Shown: positions 46,248 through 57,528 of the stretch, piece by piece | Position numbering within the stretch: the first letter of the stretch is position 1 | Layout: each line of letters begins with the position of its first letter | From: Phyto melanocephala | Lineage: Eukaryota; Arthropoda; Insecta; Diptera; Rhinophoridae | Reading direction: 5' to 3' | DNA: 64,000 nt | Assembly (NCBI GenBank): GCA_941918925.1 | Contig: OW799234.1 | Span: forward strand, 73,593,043 to 73,657,042 | Position numbers and translations under genes: made by a program | Notes under the pieces: generated by a model | Databases searched by the model: none | The model's input: only the letters and a program-made list of their open reading frames with translations | What the model was told of the DNA's origin: nothing

Positions 46248-46456
46248 ACATATCTGTGGCTTGGAGCTAAAAGGGCCAATGTCACTTTTTTGCTCTTTTG
46301 AGTTAATCATTGCATTAGATTTGTTTTCTTGCTCTACTTCAGTATAAAAAAATGCTGGCCAATGTCACTTTGAAAGCACAAGTTAAAGTTCAATTCAAAT
46401 TTTCTCAAAAGTAAATATTTTGACATTGGCCCTTTTAGCTCCAAGCCACGGATATA
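46248..46456 (-). mobile_element. Palindromic MITE, copy 2
   Basis: Inverted ends 'atatctgtggcttggagcta' and 'tagctccaagccacggatat'. The internal order is reversed relative to copy 1 (29363-29619). About 209 bp. Confidence 0.75.
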
Positions 46457-47028
46457 TCTTGTTTGCTGGGATGCATTTACAGTCACTCGGCATTAAAATC
46501 TACCCAGCAAAAAAAAAAACTATAACAAAAGTTGGTGAAAACACTAACGATTTTAATATTAGCGTGTGCTTGGAGATCATGTGTGGACATTGAACTTCAC
46601 TTCATTCTTGTGCTTGAAACTTTTTCAAATTAGGTGAAAAGAACCCGATGTTTCATGGGTTAATGTTGTTTGTTTATATAAATTGTTTAAGATATTTAGC
46701 ATTGATTTTTAGCATGATTTCGCATTAATTTTGAAGCACATCATTTATGACAAATCATCGAGTACAAAAGAATACATACACAAAATGTAAAAAATATTAA
46801 GCAGAGTTACTAAATAATTATATTTAGGAAAATTTAAAGAAAAAACAATTTAGATTGCGATTTGTTCAGAACATATAAACTTTTTTTATTACAGAACATT
46901 TGGAGTTAAGTTCTTTATGTAAATTTTTCTTTGTTCAAGGTCTACTATCAAAACAGTTAAACATGTTTTGAAAGTTCTATATAAGTTTTCATGTTTGTTC
47001 TGATTCCGCATTTTATTATTTGAACGTT
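46457..47028. other. Unassigned AT-rich DNA
   Basis: No gene or repeat recognised. Confidence 0.5.
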
Positions 47029-47828
47029 GTTATACCATTCACACAGTGAAAAAGGGTATATGTAGGTTTGTCATTCCGTGTGAAATTTCTACAATTTTCA
47101 TTTCCGACCCCATACAGTATATATTTTCTGAAAGCTTATGAATAGGGGAGTCAATTAAGCTCTGTCAATCTGTCCGTCTGACCGTCTGTATGTTGAAATC
47201 AACTTTTTGAAGCCCCCGACATCGCTTGGACCCGGGTGTGGTATTAAAATATCAGAAATATTCGGTAGTAGATCGGTATTGAAAATCAGAAACATCGGTA
47301 CATAAACAACTGAGATATGAGCAAAAACCCACGACCACCTCGATTTTTTTTTCACAAAAACAACATTACAAGAACAACATACATACATACAAACGCGTAT
47401 ACTATTAGAGAAAACGTGGCATCAAATCCCAGCTGAGTCAAAAAATTTTTTTTTATTTTTTTATATTTTTTTTAAATTTTTTTTTTATTTTTTTTTTATT
47501 TTTTATTTAATATATTATTTATATTTTATTATTATATTTTTATTTTTTTTTTCAATTTTTTTAAAATTTTTTTTTTGTTTTATATTTATTATATATATTT
47601 TTATTATTATTTTAAAATTTTTTTAAAAATTTTTTTTTTATTTTTTTTAACATACATACGTAAATTTATAATTTTACAATGGGACGTTTTTATATATGTA
47701 TGTTTTTTATATGTATGTACGTATTTCATATGAGATGAATGGTGATACAAACTACTGTTTTTGCATGACTACACGTTGTGAAGGGTATATAAGATTCGGC
47801 ACGGCCGAATATAGCGCTCTTACTTGTT
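47029..47828 (-). mobile_element. DINE-1-like element with poly(A)/poly(T) core
   Basis: Minus strand begins AACAAGTAAGAGCGCTATAT then the perfect hairpin around 'attcggc...gccgaat' (47794-47810). An A-rich core (47440-47650) follows, then 'tcgaggtggtcgtgggtttt', 'gctcatatctcagttg', the 'cggtcagacggacagattga' run and a terminal hairpin (TATACC...GGGTATA, 47031-47060). Same body as 61345-61998. Confidence 0.8.
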
Positions 47829-48559
47829 TTATTTTAATGTTGTTTTATTTCACAAAGTTTTGATCGTAAAGAAAAACGCATGATTTGGAAAGTATATAGT
47901 TCATAATTATTTAATATTTAGCGAGATTGCTTGTAAGCCATTTTTCTTACGCTTGTGCTGGTCTTTATTATACGCATATAAATTTATATAAAAAAAGAGA
48001 GAAAGTAAAGTAGATGAAACTGAAACTGACTTAAATTTTCAATATGTAAATGCAATGTGGTGGCAGTGAAAATGTGTATAAAAATAGATGCAGCAAAATA
48101 ATGTTAAAAGCAAAAGAGCTTTTTGTTGCATATTTTGCAATTTCATGTGATACAAAAAGTTAAGCTAAATTGCAATTTTATTTTTTTTTAACTAAAAAAT
48201 TTTTTTTTAACTGTGAATTTATTTTCTGTACATAGAAAAGTTAGTACCAACTTGACTATTATTAGCAAAACATATTCTGGATTCTTGTTTCTACAGCATC
48301 GCATGAGGTAAATTTTTAATTTTTTTTCCAAAACTAAGTTTTTAAAAAATATTTAAAAATGTATGTTGAAATGCTTGAAAATTTGGCAAAACTCTTTACA
48401 TGATGCTAGTATAACCGACAGCATTTAACCCCTGTTAACATAAGTCTACTTCTTTCCAAAACTTACCTCATTCCAACTCTTCTATAGGGCTGCGATATCT
48501 TAGCAAGTTGTGATTGCTTAAGTAATAAAAAATTTACTTCCACATTCAACGCTATACTA
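47829..48559. other. Unassigned AT-rich DNA
   Basis: May include more decayed RT sequence at its right edge. No gene recognised. Confidence 0.4.
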
Positions 48560-49140
48560 ATATATGTGTTTAATTTAAGGTGACCATCTCACATAACACC
48601 CTATGAAAGTAAACTCTATGGAGTACGTTTTTGTGGTCTACTGAAAATAAGATCTTTATTACTTAAGCACAAGATTTAAATTACTAATGAGCCATCTTAC
48701 TTGTGTTGGCGCCTAACTTTTAGCTGCTCAAGAAGAAATAACAATCTCATTCAAATTAGATATAAAACGCTTGTGTCTGAATAGCAATTTTTAATTCATT
48801 GTACTCGTTGGAACTCGCTACCGTCGTCTACACAGTTTTTGAGTAATGCAACGCAGTTTAGAAAAGCAGTTTTTAATTATTTTAGTCATATTTAATATTG
48901 AGTATTTCAATTCTAAAAATTTCTACTTTTATTTTTAATGATTGTATTTTTTTATATTTTTTATATACATATACATATACATATATTTTATTTTATTTTA
49001 TTTTATTATTTTTTAATTTTTTTTAATATTATTGTTTTTTTCTTCTTTAAAATGTATAATTCGTTAGTCTTTTTTTCACTTAAAAATGTTTTCATATTTG
49101 TTTTTAGATTTTTAATAATACTTTTGTAATAACTTACCTT
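48560..49140 (+). pseudogene. Jockey/I-like RT C-terminus and 3' end
   Basis: Plus-strand pieces read 'GLLKIRSLLLKHKI', 'NEPSYLCWRLTFSCSRRNNN', 'LIQIRYKTLVSE' and 'WNSLPSSTQFLSNATQFRKA'. The order (IRSLLxxxKI, P-x-YL, SRRxxNLIxIRY, RxWNSLP, FKxxLxxYF) is the C-terminal tail of I/Jockey reverse transcriptases. Several stops lie between. After it come T-rich DNA with an (ATACAT)n run (48962-48985) and a 'gactttaagtcttattgta' end block. It is a different family from 6616-7135. Confidence 0.65.
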
Positions 49141-49461
49141 AATCAATATACTCATCCTGTACCATAATTAAAGACTTTAAGTCTTATTGTATGGGAATCA
49201 AGAGCGGATCCAGGGGGTGGGGTGGAAAAGGCATATTATCCAACCACTCCCCCCAAATGGTTAAGATATAAAATAGATTATTTACATATTTGATAAAAAA
49301 ACATTTCCACATTTGTTTTTTGTGCTATTCCCACAGACCTAACAACTCGATTTCTAAAAGTAACAAGGTGCAATTATACAAAAAGTTGTATCGTTTGTTA
49401 AAGAAACGACAAAATTTTTTAAAAGTCATAATCACAAGCGAAATGCGGTTTTGGCAAAGTA
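49141..49461. other. Unassigned DNA
   Basis: Contains a G/C-rich patch near 49205-49255 ('ccagggggtggggtgg'). Nothing else recognised. Confidence 0.4.
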
Positions 49462-50008
49462 AAGGGTCCGCCAAATTAATTTTTTTTTTGAAACAGGGCA
49501 CAAAACATCGAGTGTAGCTTCAGCTGTGTGGCACGTGGCGCCGTCCTGTTGAAACCAAATATTGCCTCTTTAATTTTTGTGAACAAAAATTCGTTCAACA
49601 TGGCCCGATAAAGATTGCCATTGACTACGGCCACTCCTTGCTGATTTTCGAAGAAAAATTGCCCAATTATGCCTGTGAACCAAAATCCGCACCAAACAGT
49701 GACTCGTTTTGGGTGTATCGGCTTTTCAATGTATGCGTGCGGGTTTTCTGTGCCCCAAATGCGACAATTTTGCTTGTTTGCATACCCGCCAAGATCAAAA
49801 TGAGCTTCATCTGAAAAAATTCATTTTTTGGCAAAATCGGCATCTTCTGTAAGTCGATCGCAGGCCCACTTAGCGAAGCGTATACACAGCCATATTCGTT
49901 TAGCGGAAGGATAAAACTAATTATCTGTCAAATCAGACATGAGCTATGTGTTACCATTACGAAATAAGCACTAGTTGAAGAAAAAAAAACGTTAGATGGC
50001 GGACCCTT
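49462..50008 (-). mobile_element. Deleted mariner with intact ends, 547 bp
   Basis: Ends AAGGGTCCGCCA and TGGCGGACCCTT are flanked by TA (49460-49461, 50009-50010). Minus strand reads 'HFDLGGYANKQNCRIWGTEN', 'PHAYIEKPIHPKRVTVWCGF' and 'VAVVNGNLYRAMLNEFLFTK', the middle of a mariner transposase (VTVWCG box), with frame breaks. The N-terminal HTH and the C-terminal catalytic Asp region are missing. Close kin of 37862-38309. Confidence 0.85.
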
Positions 50009-50149
50009 TACTTAGGAGCCAAATTGTCATCATTGTGCGACAAGTGGTCGTGTCACATTTATTTTCCGTGAGAACAAAGCCTTTGACCAAAAAGCAATGT
50101 TTGCAAATATAAGAAAAGGAGTACTAGCATCTAAGGCTTTTGACTCTTA

Positions 50150-50587
50150 TACTACATTTACACCTAAGCGAAATCTAGTAGATTTGATTTAAAATCTTTA
50201 TTAAAATTTAAACCGTTTATACCACTGTTTTTTGACATTTTGCAAGATTTCGTTTTCAAAACAATATACTTATTTTTAAGGTGGTCTGAGAGGCTCACTA
50301 TGCTCTGCTTCTCCAAAATTCAAACTCCATATAAAAAAAATATAAAAAATAAAGTACTGGTGCAATTGCAACCACCTTATATATTATGATTGAATTTTTC
50401 TGTTTGCAGCGTAGTATATTTTAATGCAATTTAATAAAAACCACAGTTGCATCACGAAGTAGTACTAGATTTTAAGTAGATTTTGCCAAAATCTAGTGAC
50501 GAAGTAGATTTCATTTTGTATGGGAAATTTGGTAGATTTCGCTCAAAATCCCTTAAGTACTAGATTTTGTGTAGGTGTAAATGTAGT
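50150..50587. mobile_element. Harbinger-like MITE, 438 bp
   Basis: TACTACATTTACACCTA at 50150-50166 is mirrored by TAGGTGTAAATGTAGTA at 50571-50587, with TTA on both sides (50147-50149, 50588-50590), the 3-bp duplication usual for PIF/Harbinger. Sub-terminal 'gaaatctagtagattt' motifs recur inverted. No coding. Confidence 0.7.
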
Positions 50588-50590
50588 ATT

Positions 50591-51300
50591 AAGGTATATA
50601 CATATGTATGCAGTGAATATAGAAAATATAATAGAGGCTCTGATAAAGATATCCAAATGGAAAGACTCTGATACATTTTCATACACATACACATACGAAT
50701 TTTTGTGTGGATTTTATATTGTAAGTGATATACTTACTCTCACACTACCGCCTATTGTAATGCTACAAAAAAAGGACATAAATTTAAAAACAAGTTCAGA
50801 TCTTATACAAAATTTAATAATGTGTCTTGAACAAAAAAAATAATCTAAAATAAAATTTTTGAAGAAACACAGAAGATTTGCTTTTGTACAGAAATTCCAG
50901 TAGAAAATATAATATTTAAACGAAATCGTCCTATAGAAGATGTAGAAGAGTACTACCGCATAAAGGGATACATCTCCCTTATTGATTCTGTTCTCCAGGA
51001 CTTAAAAATACCTTTTTCAAAAGTCGTTCTAAATTTATTTAGTATCGAAAAAGCATTAAACATTTTTCATTAGACTTAACCAATTTAATTCCACTCTTTG
51101 TAGACGATTTGTTTAAATACGAAGAAACAAAAAAAAAACTACTAAAATCTAAACTTGAAGCTGAACTTTTGCATTGGCAGCAGAAAAAAAAGATTTGTCA
51201 AGAACTTCCAAAAAATGGTCAGGCTAAACGGGTTAGCAATGTTACATATTTACAACCAAATCGAAGTTGATCCAGCAGTTGTGCTAAATAAATTTGCTAC
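50591..51300 (+). pseudogene. hAT-like transposase C-terminal relic
   Basis: Plus strand reads 'ALIKISKWKDSDTFSYTYTY', 'LTLTLPPIVMLQKKDINLKT', 'EEYYRIKGYISLIDSVLQDL' and 'KLEAELLHWQQKKKICQELP'. This parallels hAT-derived proteins of the ZMYM1/P52-repressor type ('LPxSKxLQxxxIDL', 'EEYYRxxIFIPxLDxxLxxL', 'ELxLWxxKW'), the helical region before the C-terminal dimerisation part. The RNase H core is missing on the left, and stops follow. The Harbinger-like MITE borders it exactly, so the left part may have been lost at or before that insertion. Confidence 0.7.
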
Positions 51301-51770
51301 AACAGGAAACCACAAATTACTTATTTAATACAAGTGTCCTTGTTAAACTTTATGTCAGAACATTTTTTATTTTATTTTTTTTTTCGTTGTTATTAAATAA
51401 ATATTTATTTTGCAAAAAAAAAGTATCACACACTAAATACAATATAGTCACAACTCAAAATGTTCCAAAACTGAACTTAAGCCATAACTTGATTCACAAT
51501 ACGCATCAGTAACTACAGCGAATATTTCATTCTCATCACTATCTTTTATGACCAGACAAATTCCGTTACATCTGTATTCTTGTTAATTGTGTTGCTTCCT
51601 AAAAATTTATCCGTCATCTCAAGTGTCATTTATGTAAAGAAAGCCTGGCCTTTGATGAATATGGATCATAGTTTAAACTTATTTTTAAGATGGCGTTCAA
51701 ACATAACAAGAGCGAGAGGATTTAAAAAAAAAATTCAGTTATGAAGCTCATTATAAATAAGAAAACATTT
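51301..51770. other. Unassigned AT-rich DNA
   Basis: Could include the end of the hAT-like relic. No other signal. Confidence 0.4.
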
Positions 51771-52155
51771 TTGGTTTGGTTTTATTAGGATGGTGCAACT
51801 TGCCACACATCTTATGCCACAATCGACTTATTGCGTACAACGTTTGATAGCTGTTTGATAAGCCGAAATGGTGTTGTTAATTGGCCGCCAATAAGATGTA
51901 ATTTGACACAGTTGGACTATTTTCTAAAACAATTGAGAATTTGAAGGCCAACATTCGTGATGTCATACACTCAAAAATTGGTCCGAACGATTGGGGTACT
52001 GTGAGGCCATTCGCGGCAGCCATATAAATGAAATAAAATTTTCTTTCTAACCACAATAATTGTACTTCATAACAAAAAATTATTTTGGCGAATTTCAAAC
52101 CGTTTTTTTTATTGTTTTTTTTTTTTAAATTTAAACTATTAAATGGTCCACCCGT
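51771..52155 (+). pseudogene. DD41D mariner 3' fragment
   Basis: Reads 'DGATCHTSYATIDLLRTTFD', 'CLISRNGVVNWPPIRCNLTQ' and 'LDYFL', with 41 residues between the two Asp residues. After shifts come 'ANIRDV' and a 'GSHINEI'-like end. A terminal 'tggtccacccg' lies at 52144-52154. The 5' two-thirds are absent. Related to 45437-46116 but a separate copy. Confidence 0.7.
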
Positions 52156-52283
52156 TATATTAACTTTAATCCTTTTTATATAATTTGTGCTGAGGTAAAT
52201 AAATTTTTGTGTACTCATCGACTTCTCTGATAATATTGACAAAACTTTATGAAAGCTGACGAAGTTTCTCAACTCCGATACTA

Positions 52284-53502
52284 AGGGGTGTCTCGAAATG
52301 CTTTTTTACATTTTAAAATGTCTCCCAAATCTAGTTTTTATCAAACAAAAAATACATTTTATTGGCGTTTTGGAGAAAAATTTCTAAACTTTATTATGCA
52401 AAAAACCAAAGTTTCAAATTTTATTTTCTTTTGCAAAATTTCGCACTTTTTTCTTAACGCTTTGCAATAAACGTTGGACACACGTTTTACCGAAGTGTTT
52501 GATAGGTTTTTTCCAAATCTGTTTACATTTGCAGAAGCTTTGAACTTTGTTCTTAGGTACTGCTTAATTATAGCCCAATAGCGTTCAACAGGCCTTAGCT
52601 CTGGACAATTAGGTGGATTTATGTTTTTCGGTACAAAATTTATTTTATTGGCCTCATACCACTCAAGGACGTCTTTGCTGTAGTGGCAGCTTGCCAAGTT
52701 GGGCCAAAACAGTGGAGGTATATTGTGGCTTTTGCATAATGGCAATACAGCCTTTTTCAGGCACTCATTAATATAAAATTGCCTGTTCATTGTACGATTC
52801 ACAATGATTGCCTTTGAAGTTTTCCCACATGTACATATTGCTTGCCATATCATATATTTTTTGGCGAATTTTGAAATCTTTTTATACTAAAATTTATCGG
52901 AAACATTAGCTCTTTAATTAGAAACATAAAACCCTGACCAGGAAGCTCTGAATAGTCAGCCTTCCAATAGGTTTCATCGTCCATTAAAATACATCCATTA
53001 AAATTATTTAATTTGTGACGTAGCAACTGTCTTGCTCTTATTCTTGCCGTTTTTGCTCCTTTTTCGTTTCGGTTTGGATATATCGCGAGCGATATCGCGA
53101 ATGGAAATGTTTGGATTATGCTTCCAAAGTGCCTACACCTTTTTAACGATTTGAGGATTCCTAAAACCACGAGGCCCTCCACCTTTCTTGTGCTTAATAG
53201 ACAAGTCTTTTTTAAATTTAAAAATAACGTTACGGGCAGTCTGTCTGGACACTTTTGCCCGTCGCGCAACTTCAGCGTAAGAAAGTTGTTTATTTTCATT
53301 ATAAATATCCACAATATTTTTTCTCACTTTTTCTCTATTTGACGACATTTCAAATACGGATTAAATAATTTGAATAAACTTATTAACAAAGTATTGTTGA
53401 CACTTCTAACTATCACAGAGTGGAACAAAAAAATTAATTAAATAATAATTGTTTGCGTAGTGCCCTGTAAAAAATGTAAAAAAGCATTTCGAGACACCCC
53501 TT
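52284..53502 (-). mobile_element. Tc1-like DD37E element with both terminal repeats
   Basis: Ends 'aggggtgtctcgaaatgctt' and 'aagcatttcgagacacccct' face inward, each continuing 'ttttacattt', and are flanked by TA (52282-52283, 53503-53504). Length about 1.22 kb, close to a full Tc1-like element. Confidence 0.9.
52359..53348 (-). pseudogene. DD37E transposase, frameshifted, catalytic Asp replaced
   Basis: Starts 'MSSNREKVRKNIVDIYNENK' (53348), followed by a helix-turn-helix 'YAEVARRAKVSRQTARNVIF' and 'GGGPRGFRNPQIVKKV' before a stop. The first acidic motif 'ILMDDETYWKADYSELPGQG' is in another frame, and 'MIWQAICTCGKTSKAIIV' in a third. The second acidic motif reads 'LFWPNLASCHYSKDVLEWYE': the expected WPD is WPN (codon aac). 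The terminal Glu is in 'PELRPVERYWAI', 37 residues on. The transposase would cut and join DNA at TA. Three frame changes plus the Asp to Asn change make it inactive. Confidence 0.9.
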
Positions 53503-53640
53503 TACATTTATAGCTGTTTCTGTCATTGATTTTTTTCTTAATTATTGTTTTCTACTACATGGTCAACTGTATTAATTTTAATATGTTGTTGAATATAAAT
53601 AAATAAATAAATTAAATTTCTTAATATATTTTTTTAATTT

Positions 53641-53765
53641 AAATTTCAAGTAAATGTTTTATTGCCAACTCGTGTTTACAACGCCTTTTAGGCGCTGATA
53701 CAAACTATTGTAAATAAGTTATTTGTCAATAAAATTTATAAAAAAAATATAAACCAAAAAAAATT
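53641..53765 (+). mobile_element. 3' end of the non-LTR family seen at 6616-7135
   Basis: Shares 'ttgccaactc', the GGCG-type hairpin (CAACGCC-TTTTA-GGCGCTG), 'ttatttgtcaataaaattta' and an A-rich tail with 7021-7135. No coding part is left, so it is a strongly 5'-truncated insertion. Confidence 0.7.
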
Positions 53766-55666
53766 TTACATTTAAATTTCTTAAATTTTTCTCTTTGATT
53801 TTTCTTCTTTGCTACATTCAAATTGCATGTGGGTCACTGTGAATCACTGAATCGCACACTCTGAAGATGACAATGTTGGTAAAAAGTTGCCGACTGAAAT
53901 AATTTATACAATTTTAAACTATTTTTTTTCATTTAAAATCTTCTTCAATTAAAGAATTTATACAAGATTTTCTATATTACAGAAACATTCGATAGAAAAT
54001 AAAAAAATATTTTGTACAAATACTCACTTGTTACACTGTCTTTAACATGCAATAACACAAAACTACTTTTATTCTTTAGAAAATAATGTGAATACAAATA
54101 TTTTTATTTAAACATTTGTCTTTTATTTTTTTTAGTTTCTACCCGAATTCCAAAACATTTCAAACAATACTGTATTTTGTATATTTCAATTGGCTGCTAG
54201 CCAATTACGGGCTCCAAAAAGAATATGGTATAAATAAATTGTTGCATTTCCATGTTTGTTTATGTTTTTTTTCCTCCTTTCATCTACTATATTTTTTTTA
54301 TTTAAACTCAAATCAATTTGTTGGGAAATTGTTAGAAAATAAAATGAGAGAGATAGAAAAAATTATGGTCTCAAAAGTCAACATGATATCAAGCGTATCG
54401 ATGGCCATGATTCTAAATAAATTTGCTATGGATATTATTTAACTGTGTGAAGAAGTACTTGTTTGTTTGTTTGTTTAAAAAAAATCTAGAAAAAATACGA
54501 GATGGAATGCATGAAATCACAGGATTCTTAGGGCCTTTAAATACACTCAACATTAGCCTTGAGTTATAGTATTTACTATAGAACATACGAGTCTTTAAGG
54601 CTGCAGAAAGAGTGTGGAAAGGTTATGAAATCTTTTCGTACTGATATTTGGCGAGCAACTTGTTCTCTAACTTAAGGCTCAACGATTTTAAACTTCCCCT
54701 TTTCTCTTTCAATATCCACATCGAAATGTTTACTTTGATAAATACAATATGAAAAATATAAAACTGCAACAAAGTCAACAAAAACAAAAAACAAAAGAGA
54801 AGAACAATTGTAGTTTGATATGTAAACAAATTCCAGCAAAGTCAGTTAAAACAACAACAATAATTGAGTATAAGAAATTGATTGTTATTTAAATTGATTG
54901 GATTCGATAATAGTTGGCAATAAAAAACGTGATGTTTTAAAAAAAAAATGCCAAAATGGAAAACAAACAGCAGCGACTCAACATGGCGAAAGTTCACAAC
55001 TGCATATACAGACACGTGTACATGCATACATACATACATTTGTATATTTAAAATAGAAAATATTATTTACCACAAACAAGAAAAAAAAAATAAATAATAA
55101 TAAAATATGAAATGTGGGTAAACAAAGATTACTGAAAGAAAATGAAATATTTTAAGGATTTATAAGTAGTACGTGCAATAAATAATGCACTTACACTTTG
55201 CCCGCTATATATAGGAAGAGTAACAAAATTTTGTTTTTTTATTATAAATTTGATACAAAAGAGAGTTTATCGAAATTTATTAAAATTATTTTTATTTTGT
55301 AATTTTTTTTTAAATCTTTTGTTCACTTTCAACTGTCCCAATGAATAAAAATGCATTCTGAATTTTAATTGAATATATTAAAAATAAAATTTTATTGATT
55401 TTTGTTGTAATGCAAGTGGGTACACAACAGAGAACTGCAACGAGCACCCGTTTTTATGATTTATGATAGTTGCCCTAAAACGAGTTGCGGTGTTGTTAAT
55501 ACAGCCTATTGCTTTTGTATGTCCTCGCCAGGCTCGTAAGAAATTGTGTTTGCAACATACGAGCCTTTAGCAAACACAATGAAATTTATATGAGTTCTGT
55601 ATTGTATTGTTTCGTAAATATACTACAACTAATTTACTCTCTTTTATTCAATGTTCTCTATCTGCC
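53766..55666. other. Unassigned AT-rich DNA
   Basis: One recognisable patch: 55340-55376 'aatgaataaaaatgcattct' onward is an exact inverse of 26975-27012 in the Helitron fragment. (CATA)n runs lie near 55023-55040. A 108-aa frame at 54116-54442 has no family signal. Confidence 0.45.
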
Positions 55667-55674
55667 CTTCACTG

Positions 55675-56731
55675 CATATCTGCCAGATTTAACGATTTAT
55701 CGTCATTTTGACGATTTTACGTGATGAAATTAAGTGTTAACGATTTGACGATTTATGCTATGTTTTTGACGATTTTCAAGAATTCAATTTTGCAACATTT
55801 TTCATTACTTTTATATCAACCTTAAACTAAATAAAAATAATTTGTAACGGTTTTTTATGTTATTAATAATAAAACAGAGTGAAAGAGATACATCGATCAT
55901 TATTTAATGTGTTTGTGTGAGTAATTTTTCCACTTTGTACATTTTTAACATAGTATATGCCACATTTTATCAACTGATACCTACAACACGAACAAATATA
56001 AATTTGGAAATGCGTTTAAAACAATTTTAGTTTTTTAAGTAAATTTATTTAAATTATTTAAGTGACAAATTAATATGCTTAAATACTTCAACAAAATGGT
56101 AAGTTCTTTTTAATTATACATTAAAACCTTAAAAATCAAACATTATATTTTCAATAGAAAACCAAGATGATGAAAATTCTAGCAGCTCTTCCTCTGCAAG
56201 TAGAAATTTCATCCATTTTTTATACAAAACTTTGTTGTAGCTAAAATGAAATTTTAATAGTGTTTTTCACAGGTAACCAACAAGAAGAAGAAAATTAAGG
56301 AAGACTGGTTTGCAGATCCAGAAATATATTTATGGGCTAAAAAGCGAAACGATGTAGTTTATTTTGGCGTTGTGCTCGTCTTACGCTTGCCTAAAGCTAC
56401 CTTAATCGGTAGAAACTTTAGAAAGAAATGATTATAATTATTTGTCAATTAGTCTGAATAAGATGCAGCCAATTCATTATTTATTATTTTTTGTATTTAT
56501 ATACATATTAATATTTATTTTTCAAAATTAATTCTAAATTGTATTATATTTATTGTCATGTTCTTAACTTAAAAGGGTCTAATAAAACCATTGATCTCTC
56601 TGGATTTAAAAAGTTTGTTATGTTATGCATTAAATAAAAAATGTTTTGTTTTGAAAAATGCGTTTTTTTTATTTTGACGATTTTTTTCCCCAAATTAGAC
56701 GATTTTGCCCCTATTTTATCTGGCAGCTATG
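55675..56731 (+). mobile_element. hAT element copy 1 with 8-bp duplication CTTCACTG
   Basis: Ends CATATCTGCCAGAT and ATCTGGCAGCTATG are flanked by CTTCACTG on both sides (55667-55674, 56732-56739). The 8-bp duplication is a hAT hallmark; position 2 (A) of the end fits the hAT end rule, and the sister copy (CATAG) fits position 5 as well. Sub-terminal 'tgacgattt' motifs are repeated at both ends. Length 1057 bp; only a small gene remains inside. Confidence 0.92.
56075..56431 (+). pseudogene. Mini-gene of hAT copy 1, three exons, out of phase
   Basis: Exons 56075-56098, 56158-56195 and 56273-56431. Intron 1 is GT-AG. Intron 2 starts GC (56196-56197) where copy 2 has GT, still usable as a GC-AG intron. 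Exon 1 has 24 nt against 22 in copy 2, so the joined frame differs from copy 2 until exon 3. Exon 3 reads 'VTNKKKKIKEDWFADPEIYL' and 'WAKKRNDVVYFGVVLVLRLP' before TGA. It resembles the start of a zinc-finger transposase whose cysteines have been lost. Confidence 0.6.
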
Positions 56732-56941
56732 CTTCACTGACCTACAGTTATAATTGTCTGAGTGCACAAGTGTTTACTCGCAGCATTCGCCATTGGTAGC
56801 ATAGCTGCCAGATTTGACGATTTATCGTCATTTTGACGATTTTACGTGCTAAAATTAAGTGTTGACGATTTGACGATTTATGCTATGTTTTTGACGATTT
56901 TCAAGAATTCAAGTTTGCAACATTTTTCATTACTTTTATAT

Positions 56942-57528
56942 ATCCTTCCGTTGCCACATGCAAGTGCAAGTGAAAAAAAAGCAATACACTAACACTTTTT
57001 TACTAACACAACTACACTTTGACAACCTGCGACTCAGCTTGCGAAGAAATTTTTGAGCAAGTAAAATTTTTACAGTTACGGCAAGTAAAGTGACAAGCCG
57101 AAAAACAGTCTTGTCTAACACTGAGTTTTTTGTTAACTCACTAATATATCATACAGTTGTGATAAATAATTCAGCTAGTTTTTAAAATAAATATGTATAT
57201 ATGTATATGAAGAATATTAAGAAAAATTATAAATATTCATTTAAAATGTAAGTTTTAATATAAATATCAATTTTTAATAAACAAAATTATTAAAAAAGTT
57301 ATATGTCTAAAGGTAACGTTCAATAGTGGCTATTGACAACATTTAATTACCAATTGAAGCAGCGCCATTTGTTTTAAATTTGTTTGAAGTTTATTTGTTG
57401 ACGACATTTTAAAAATGAACTTGCACTGTGCTGTGTAGCCACTCAAAAAATTTTTGTGTTTTTTTTGGCATTTCTCCTGAATACACTACTTGCAAGTAAA
57501 TACTTGCTTGTGGCAACGTAGGGTCAAC
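56942..57528. mobile_element. Insertion nested in hAT copy 2
   Basis: Comparison with copy 1 (55810) shows the extra DNA between '...acttttatat' and 'caaccttaaac'. Its ends contain 'cgttgccacatgcaagt' and 'acttgcttgtggcaacg', an imperfect inverted repeat. The exact junction and target duplication are ambiguous by a few bases. Confidence 0.75.

Noticed and set aside
47155..47388. 77-aa frame, and its counterpart at 61627-61869, as a conserved protein
   Set aside because: Both lie in matching parts of DINE-like elements; the similarity is repeat homology, not coding conservation.
47440..47650. Poly(A)/poly(T) tract as a retroposon tail
   Set aside because: It is internal to a DINE-like element and shared with the copy at 61409-61567.
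52359..52853. 164-aa frame as an independent gene
   Set aside because: It is the C-terminal part of the frameshifted DD37E transposase.
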